A stretch of DNA of 11,141 bases from Candidatus Sumerlaeota bacterium (GTDB lineage Bacteria > Sumerlaeota > Sumerlaeia > JADFCT01): NCBI GenBank assembly GCA_017161665.1, contig JADFCT010000086.1, positions 1 through 11,141 of the forward strand, in the 5' to 3' direction. The position numbers were made by a program, and so were the translations under genes. Positions 6,292 to 11,141 of the stretch are shown piece by piece; within the stretch, counting starts at the first letter, position 1; each line of letters starts with the position of its first letter. The notes beneath the pieces are model-generated. The model did not search any database and was not told the DNA's origin. It saw only the letters and a program-made list of their open reading frames with translations.

Positions 6292-7653
6292 ATGGCGTAT
6301 GTTTATCCTTTCGTCGGAACCCGCTATAACGGGAAAGTCATCGAGAATCTGGCTGATGTTCTGACGCCCCCGTATGATTGTATCTCGCCCAAGCTGCAGG
6401 ATGATCTGTATCAACGGCACCCGAAAAACTTCGTGCGCATCATACTGGGCAAGGAAGTGGCGGGGGACGACGAATTTAATAACCGATACCATCGGGCCGG
6501 AAGCCTGCTCCAGGAGTGGCGGCGGGAGCAGACACTCATCGAAGACCCGAAACAGAGCTTCTATGTTTGCGAACAGGAATACACCAATCCCGTCTCGGGG
6601 GAGCGACAAAAACGACGTGGCTTTTTTGGACTCGTTCGGCTCCAAGGGTATGGGGAAGGCAAAGTGCGCGCCCACGAACGAACGTTCAAAGGCCCCAAGG
6701 CCGACCGGTTCCGACTGATGCGCTCCACGCAGTTCAACCTCAGCCCGGTCTTTGTTTTATATGATGACCCGAAAAATGAAATCGGCGACGTGCTGGATTC
6801 GGTCATGGAAAAAAACAAGGCCACGGCCAAAGTCCACGACAGCGAAGGCAACGACCACGCTCTGTGGCTGGCCTCCAACAAAGAGGCCCTCAAGCGCATT
6901 ACGGATGGCATGAAGGAGCGGGAACTCCTGATTGCCGACGGGCACCACCGCTTTGAAACAGCCCTGCATTATCGCAACGAAATCCGACGCATGTCCGGAC
7001 AAAAGGGCGGACGCATCCCCGCCGACTACCTGATGATGTATCTGGTCTCCATGCAGGATCCGGGATTGCAGATTCTGCCGACCCACCGCGCCCTTGCGGA
7101 CGAAGCCGGTGTCGGCGTCGAGATTGACGAAGTCCTTGAGGACTTGAAACAACACTTCAAGATCGAAGAGTTCAAAGTCAATCCACGAAAAAATGCCGAA
7201 GAAGACGCCAAAATGCTGTTGAGCAAAATCGGCGAAGATGGTCAGAAAACCATCAGTATGGCCATGGTCCTGCGGGGCGGTCGGGCCTTTGTTCTCAAAT
7301 TAAAACGCAATGTCAAACCGGAGTCGCTGATCGAAAACGGGGACATCTCCCCCGTGGTGGCAAAACTGGATGTGGCCATCCTCCATCACCACATCATCCC
7401 CAATGTCTGGATCGGCAATCCCGAAATCGAACTGGATGAAGGCGAGGTGCTGTATTCGCGCGACGCGGTGGAAACATTAAAAATGCTCACCGACCGACGG
7501 GCGTGCGTCGTCTTCCTGATGAACTCACCCAAGATGGAACAAGTGACCGCCGTGTCCCGTGAAGGATTGCGGCTGCCGCAAAAGACAACGTTCTTCTACC
7601 CCAAAATCATCTCCGGCCTGGTGTTGCGGGATATGAAGACGATCGGCATCTGA
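6292..7653 (+). CDS. DUF1015 family protein (SerC/ParB-like, uncharacterised)
   Basis: A 453-aa cytoplasmic protein, full length for the DUF1015 family. Hallmarks are TPPYDCIS (25-32), HERTFKGPKADR (128-139), IADGHHRFETAL (214-225), PTHR (263-266), LDVAILHHHI (359-368) and the C-terminal LPQKTTFFYPKIISGLV (428-444). There is no signal peptide or membrane segment. The biochemical role of the family is not established. In clostridial genomes I recall homologues beside serA and serC, and the DGHHR motif resembles the active-site motif of ParB/sulfiredoxin-fold proteins that include free-serine kinases. A link to serine metabolism is therefore plausible but is inference. The ATG at 6292 is preceded by a weak AGG. 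The 61-bp gap after the preceding gene holds no clear terminator or promoter. The gene ends in a strong terminator at 7675-7739. Confidence 0.93.
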   Translation: MAYVYPFVGTRYNGKVIENLADVLTPPYDCISPKLQDDLYQRHPKNFVRIILGKEVAGDDEFNNRYHRAGSLLQEWRREQTLIEDPKQSFYVCEQEYTNPVSGERQKRRGFFGLVRLQGYGEGKVRAHERTFKGPKADRFRLMRSTQFNLSPVFVLYDDPKNEIGDVLDSVMEKNKATAKVHDSEGNDHALWLASNKEALKRITDGMKERELLIADGHHRFETALHYRNEIRRMSGQKGGRIPADYLMMYLVSMQDPGLQILPTHRALADEAGVGVEIDEVLEDLKQHFKIEEFKVNPRKNAEEDAKMLLSKIGEDGQKTISMAMVLRGGRAFVLKLKRNVKPESLIENGDISPVVAKLDVAILHHHIIPNVWIGNPEIELDEGEVLYSRDAVETLKMLTDRRACVVFLMNSPKMEQVTAVSREGLRLPQKTTFFYPKIISGLVLRDMKTIGI

Positions 7654-7674
7654 GAATCGTTTCAATAAATCGTC

Positions 7675-7739
7675 GAAGCGCGCGACGCCACACACCGAAA
7701 CGAAACAGGGACGGGAATGGCGGCGCGCGTTTCTTTTTT
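7675..7739 (+). terminator. Strong intrinsic terminator between the DUF1015 gene and hydF
   Basis: GAAGCGCGCG-A-CGCCA (7675-7690) pairs with TGGCG-G-CGCGCGTTTC (7718-7733), giving 15 pairs with one mismatch and one G-T wobble around a 27-nt loop. Six Ts follow at 7734-7739. The structure starts 22 nt after the DUF1015 stop codon and its T-run ends 24 nt before the hydF ATG. Confidence 0.85.
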
Positions 7740-7763
7740 GCATCTGTGACAGAGGATAAGGCA

Positions 7764-8999
7764 ATGGCTCAATCCACCCCCAAAGGCTTTCGCCTCCATA
7801 TCGGACTGTTCGGTCGGCGCAATGTCGGAAAGTCGTCCTTGCTGAACGCCCTGACGCGACAGTCCGTCTCCATCGTCTCCGACGTGGCGGGGACCACCAC
7901 GGACCCGGTCGAAAAGCCCATGGAAATGTTGCCGATCGGGCCGGTTCTGTTCATCGACACAGCCGGCATTGACGATGTGGGCGCCTTGGGCGACCAGCGC
8001 GTGGAACGCACACGCGCCGTTTTTGACCGGACGGATGTGGCGGTCCTGGTCGCGGACGGACGCGAATGGGGCTCCTTCGAGGAAAGCCTGCTGACCGAAT
8101 GGGCCGAGAGAGAGATTCCCGCTCTGGTGGCGCTGAACAAGTGCGACCTGGGCGAACCGGACAGCGCGCTGATTGCCGAGCTCGATCGCCGATCTATTCG
8201 CCATGTCGCAACCGTGGCCGCCGAGGGACGCGGCATACTGGACGTGCGCGAAGCCCTGGTCCGACTCGCCCCCGAAGAATTCATCAACGCCCCCGCCATT
8301 GTGGGCGACCTCGTCCCCCCCGGCGAACTGGCGATGCTGGTCGTGCCCATTGACCTGGAAGCGCCCAAGGGACGGCTCATCCTCCCACAGGTGCAAACCA
8401 TTCGCGACCTCCTGGACAATGACGCCTACTCGATTGTGGTCAAGGAACGGGAATTGCGCGACGCCTTGGACCGGTTGAAACGCCCCCCCGCGTTGGTCAT
8501 CACCGACTCGCAGGCCTTCCTGAAAGTGGCGGGCGACACGCCCCCGGACGTGCCTCTGACATCCTTTTCCATTCTCTTCGCCCGCAATAAGGGAAACCTC
8601 CCCGAAATGGTCCGCGGCGCCGTGGCCATCGACTCCCTGCGTACCGGAGACCGGGTCCTCGTGGCCGAGGCCTGCACCCACCACCCCATCGGCGAAGACA
8701 TCGGCCGCGTCAAAATCCCCCGCTGGCTCACGCAATATGTGGGCGGCAAACTGGAATTCGATTTCACGCAGGGGCGGGATTATCCCGACGACATCTCGCC
8801 CTACCGCCTGGTCATCCATTGCGGCGCCTGCATGTGGAACCGGCGCGAAATGCTCTCCCGCATCCTGCGCTGCCGAAAGGCGGGCGTCCCCATTACAAAC
8901 TATGGCTTGACCATCGCCTGGTCACTGGGCATTTTTGAACGCGCCCTGCAACCCTTCCCCGCAGCCCTGGAAGCGTTTCGCGAGGCCCAACGCAAATAA
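7764..8999 (+). CDS. hydF: [FeFe]-hydrogenase H-cluster maturation GTPase HydF
   Basis: HydF is the scaffold that receives the di-iron subcluster built by HydE and HydG and delivers it to apo-HydA. The 411-aa protein is full length. It has an N-terminal GTPase domain with P-loop GRRNVGKS (17-24), DTAG (65-68) and NKCD (125-128). A middle dimerisation domain follows, then the C-terminal Fe-S domain with ligand pattern C304-T-H306, 45 residues, H352-C353-G-A-C356. EACTHHPIGEDIGRVKIPRW (302-321) and VPITNYG (375-381) are close to family consensus. I chose the ATG at 7764 because AGAGG lies 8 nt upstream; a GTG at 7746 in the same frame has no ribosome site. No hydE, hydG or hydA is in the window, so the target hydrogenase lies elsewhere in the genome. 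A strong terminator sits just upstream. Confidence 0.97.
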   Translation: MAQSTPKGFRLHIGLFGRRNVGKSSLLNALTRQSVSIVSDVAGTTTDPVEKPMEMLPIGPVLFIDTAGIDDVGALGDQRVERTRAVFDRTDVAVLVADGREWGSFEESLLTEWAEREIPALVALNKCDLGEPDSALIAELDRRSIRHVATVAAEGRGILDVREALVRLAPEEFINAPAIVGDLVPPGELAMLVVPIDLEAPKGRLILPQVQTIRDLLDNDAYSIVVKERELRDALDRLKRPPALVITDSQAFLKVAGDTPPDVPLTSFSILFARNKGNLPEMVRGAVAIDSLRTGDRVLVAEACTHHPIGEDIGRVKIPRWLTQYVGGKLEFDFTQGRDYPDDISPYRLVIHCGACMWNRREMLSRILRCRKAGVPITNYGLTIAWSLGIFERALQPFPAALEAFREAQRK

Positions 9000-9029
9000 T
9001 CTAATCGATAAAAAATGGAAGACGATGCG

Positions 9030-9983
9030 ATGAACGCTAAAAGCATAAAACATCAGATGCAGTGGATATTGTTGCTGATACTCATAACGTGCGTGACCGG
9101 CTGTGTCTCTCGCACGACAGAACGGGCGACCTTCCGCAACCCGCTCCTGCCGGGGGATCTGGCGGATCCGGCCGTGATCCTGCATGAAGGGACGTATTAT
9201 CTCTATGCGACCGGGGATGTGAACGGCGACAATGGCACGCGGGTCTTTACGTCCACCAATCTGATTGACTGGACGCGGGGGCCCGTGGTCTTTCAGCCCG
9301 GCGAGCCCCACGTCTGGGCGCCGGATGTGTGGCGCGATCCGGAATCAGGGCGATTTTATCTTTACTACACCGTCAACGAAACGGTCGGCGTCGCCGAAGC
9401 CTCCAGCCCGACTGGCCCTTTCACCTTGCGGCGCAAATTCTTTGACCGGGCCATTGACGCCCATCTGTTTCAGGATGATGACGGGAAGTTATATTTATAC
9501 TATGTGCAGTTCCCCGGCTTCCAACTTTCGGTCCAGCCCATGGCCAATCCCGTGGAACCAATGGGAAAACCCACGGTGATGATCCATCCCGAAGCGGATT
9601 GGGAGAAGAAGGCTGGCGAGGTGACGGAAGGGCCGTGGATCATCAAGCGCGACGGACGCTACTATCTGCTCTATAGCGGTTCGGGGGCCAACACACCGGA
9701 TTATGCGGTGGGATACGCCACAGCCGATCATCCGCTGGGGCCTTTCACACGGGGGGCGAACAATCCGATCATCCATCGCTCCGAAGGGCTTTTTGGCCCG
9801 GGCCATGGGTGCGCGATACAGGATGCCGAGGGACAGTGGTGGCACATCTATCATCAGAAGCGGACGGATCGGTTCGAGTGGCCGCGCTTCATTGCGATGG
9901 ATCGGCTCTGGTTCGACGCCAATGGCGAACTTCACGGCCGGGCCACACGCAATGAGGAACAGCCGGCGCCCGTGATTCATTGA
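9030..9983 (+). CDS. Glycoside hydrolase family 43 lipoprotein
   Basis: GH43 enzymes are inverting hydrolases, mostly arabinofuranosidases, xylosidases and arabinanases acting on plant hemicellulose and pectin side chains. The 317-aa protein has a hydrophobic signal (12-24) ending in the lipobox VTGC with Cys25, so it should be lipid-anchored. It is a single five-bladed propeller domain. Catalytic residues are visible: base Asp46 in ADPAVI, pKa-modulating Asp143 in IDAHLFQDDDGKLYLYY, and acid Glu200 in EVTEGPW. Supporting motifs are WAPDVWRD (96-103) and GPGHG followed by WWHIYH near the end. The ATG at 9030 has GGAAGA 7 nt upstream; one at 9015 has no ribosome site. It starts 30 bp after hydF on the same strand and ends 7 bp inside the convergent FG-GAP gene. 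The substrate cannot be deduced from sequence alone. Confidence 0.93.
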   Translation: MNAKSIKHQMQWILLLILITCVTGCVSRTTERATFRNPLLPGDLADPAVILHEGTYYLYATGDVNGDNGTRVFTSTNLIDWTRGPVVFQPGEPHVWAPDVWRDPESGRFYLYYTVNETVGVAEASSPTGPFTLRRKFFDRAIDAHLFQDDDGKLYLYYVQFPGFQLSVQPMANPVEPMGKPTVMIHPEADWEKKAGEVTEGPWIIKRDGRYYLLYSGSGANTPDYAVGYATADHPLGPFTRGANNPIIHRSEGLFGPGHGCAIQDAEGQWWHIYHQKRTDRFEWPRFIAMDRLWFDANGELHGRATRNEEQPAPVIH

Positions 9984-11141
9984 TCAATCTTCAGATTCTC
10001 CAGATAGAAATGCTCTGCGCCCGTGCTCCAGGGTTTTGAACAGATGTCTATGTCGCCGTCGCCGTCCACATCGCCGCCGACGGCCTCATGGCAGGGCTTG
10101 CGGGCCACAATATGTTCCACCCACTGGTTCGGAAGCGGGCGACCTTTGGCGCCGGCCCTGTTTTCCCAGATGTAACAGCGGTGGTCGCCCTTCCGAGACA
10201 ACGGCCCGCCGCCGGAAAAGACATCCATGTCGCCATCGTTGTCAAAATCGGCCACCACCAGTGAATGGAAATCCTGGCCGTCGCCTTTGTCTTTGATCAG
10301 ATGGCGGGTCCACTGTCCCCGGCCATCGTTCTCGAACCAGGCCACACGACTGTCCGGATTATCCGCTTCGGCCTGAACAAAATCCATATCTCCGTCGCCG
10401 TCCAGGTCCAGAACCCAGGTCTTTACGGCAATGCCATACCGATGCTCCTCGCCGAAGTCGATGTTCGCGTGTTTGACCCACTGGCGTCCCTTGCCGTCGC
10501 GATTTTCGAACCAGGCCCGGCCCGTCACCACATCGTTGTCGCCATCGCCGTCCAGATCGCCCACCGCTTTGGGTGAGACGCCGCCATGAATTTTGTGCGC
10601 CTCGCGGGTGGCGATGGTATGGGATTGCCAGGTCTGGGTGGGATCTTCGGGAATCGAATACCAGAACAAGCCCGTCCGATCGCTGTTGGCCAGACCATCC
10701 ATGCGCCCGTCGCCGTCAATGTCGGCCACCTCCGAATCATGGGAATAGATGGCGCCGATTTCATAGACGCGAAAGGGTTCCGTCTTGGGTTTGCCCGTAT
10801 TGATCAGCAACCGACGGCCGGAGAACTGATCCACCCAACCGTCTCCATTGAAATCGAACGCCGTCCCGCCGACATCGGTGTCCCCCTTGCCCATGTCATG
10901 CCGAATCCATTGATCGGCGGCGACATATTCCCACCACCACAATCGGCTGCCGCCGTGATCGGCTTCGCCCACAATCCAGTCCAGATCCCCATCGCGATCC
11001 ACATCGGCCAGTGACGTCTGGCCGAGTTTGCGACCCATGTCATCAATAGGATGGAAGGCGAAAGCGGGGAACTCTTTTGTCGATCGCTCATCGGCAGCCA
11101 TCGCTCCTGTCGTCAGGGCCAACGCCATTCCCGACACGGCA
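9977..11141 (-). CDS. Exported FG-GAP/VCBS repeat protein (5' end outside window)
   Basis: At least 386 residues of a secreted beta-propeller protein. The visible N-terminus (AVSGMALALTTGAMAADE) is the hydrophobic core and cleavage site of a signal peptide. Its basic start lies beyond the right edge, so the GTG at 11137 is probably not the true start. Seven calcium-loop motifs of the D.D.DG type start at about residues 45, 95, 139, 194, 244, 297 and 356, counting from that GTG, at intervals of 44-59. They suggest a seven-bladed propeller. The second is slightly altered (DFNGDGWVD). Such proteins are abundant in Planctomycetota and relatives and are thought to bind extracellular glycans or protein partners; the exact role is unknown. 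The C-terminal HEAVGGDVDGDGDIDICSKPW is typical of that subgroup. It converges on the GH43 gene, with a 7-bp tail overlap and no intervening terminator. Confidence 0.9.
   Translation of the reverse strand, partial: AVSGMALALTTGAMAADERSTKEFPAFAFHPIDDMGRKLGQTSLADVDRDGDLDWIVGEADHGGSRLWWWEYVAADQWIRHDMGKGDTDVGGTAFDFNGDGWVDQFSGRRLLINTGKPKTEPFRVYEIGAIYSHDSEVADIDGDGRMDGLANSDRTGLFWYSIPEDPTQTWQSHTIATREAHKIHGGVSPKAVGDLDGDGDNDVVTGRAWFENRDGKGRQWVKHANIDFGEEHRYGIAVKTWVLDLDGDGDMDFVQAEADNPDSRVAWFENDGRGQWTRHLIKDKGDGQDFHSLVVADFDNDGDMDVFSGGGPLSRKGDHRCYIWENRAGAKGRPLPNQWVEHIVARKPCHEAVGGDVDGDGDIDICSKPWSTGAEHFYLENLKIDQ

Noticed and set aside
7662..8819. 385-aa minus-strand ORF opposite hydF
   Set aside because: It is the antisense shadow of the clearly recognised hydF gene.

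Overview
The window is bacterial chromosomal DNA, moderately GC-rich, with tightly packed genes on both strands. No rRNA, tRNA, CRISPR array, transposase or phage gene was recognised. The gene content suggests an anaerobic or facultative, polysaccharide-using lineage, perhaps near Planctomycetota, Sumerlaeota or Hydrogenedentota. The clues are a [FeFe]-hydrogenase maturase (HydF), a GH43 lipoprotein, an exported FG-GAP/VCBS protein and a CdsA whose usual C-terminal 'DR.D' motif reads DVID. This placement is inference; no marker gene here settles it.

Layout. 1-341 holds no convincing gene but has a long imperfect hairpin. 342-1101 (minus) carries an HU-type DNA-binding protein followed by a short DsrC/TusE-family sulfur-carrier-like protein, with an intrinsic terminator between them. 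1318-3777 (minus) is a probable two-gene operon: a 518-aa protein, then nadC (quinolinate phosphoribosyltransferase). By eye the 518-aa protein follows, in order, the landmarks of class II (B12-dependent) ribonucleotide reductase, but it lacks the catalytic cysteine motifs. 3778-4204 is a divergent promoter region. 4205-6230 (plus) carries cdsA and an exported protein of unknown function. 6292-7653 (plus) is a DUF1015 protein closed by a strong terminator, and 7764-9983 (plus) holds hydF and a GH43 lipoprotein. A seven-repeat FG-GAP/VCBS protein (minus, 5' end outside the window) converges on the GH43 gene and overlaps its end by 7 bp.

Functionally this is mostly a housekeeping neighbourhood: nucleoid, NAD synthesis, phospholipid synthesis, sulfur relay and hydrogenase assembly. 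A secreted glycan-degradation pair lies at the right end. The best candidate for something undescribed is the RNR-like, apparently catalytically dead protein co-transcribed with nadC. Second is a layout seen twice, before tusE and before hydF, in which a terminator ends only 24-32 nt before the next start codon.
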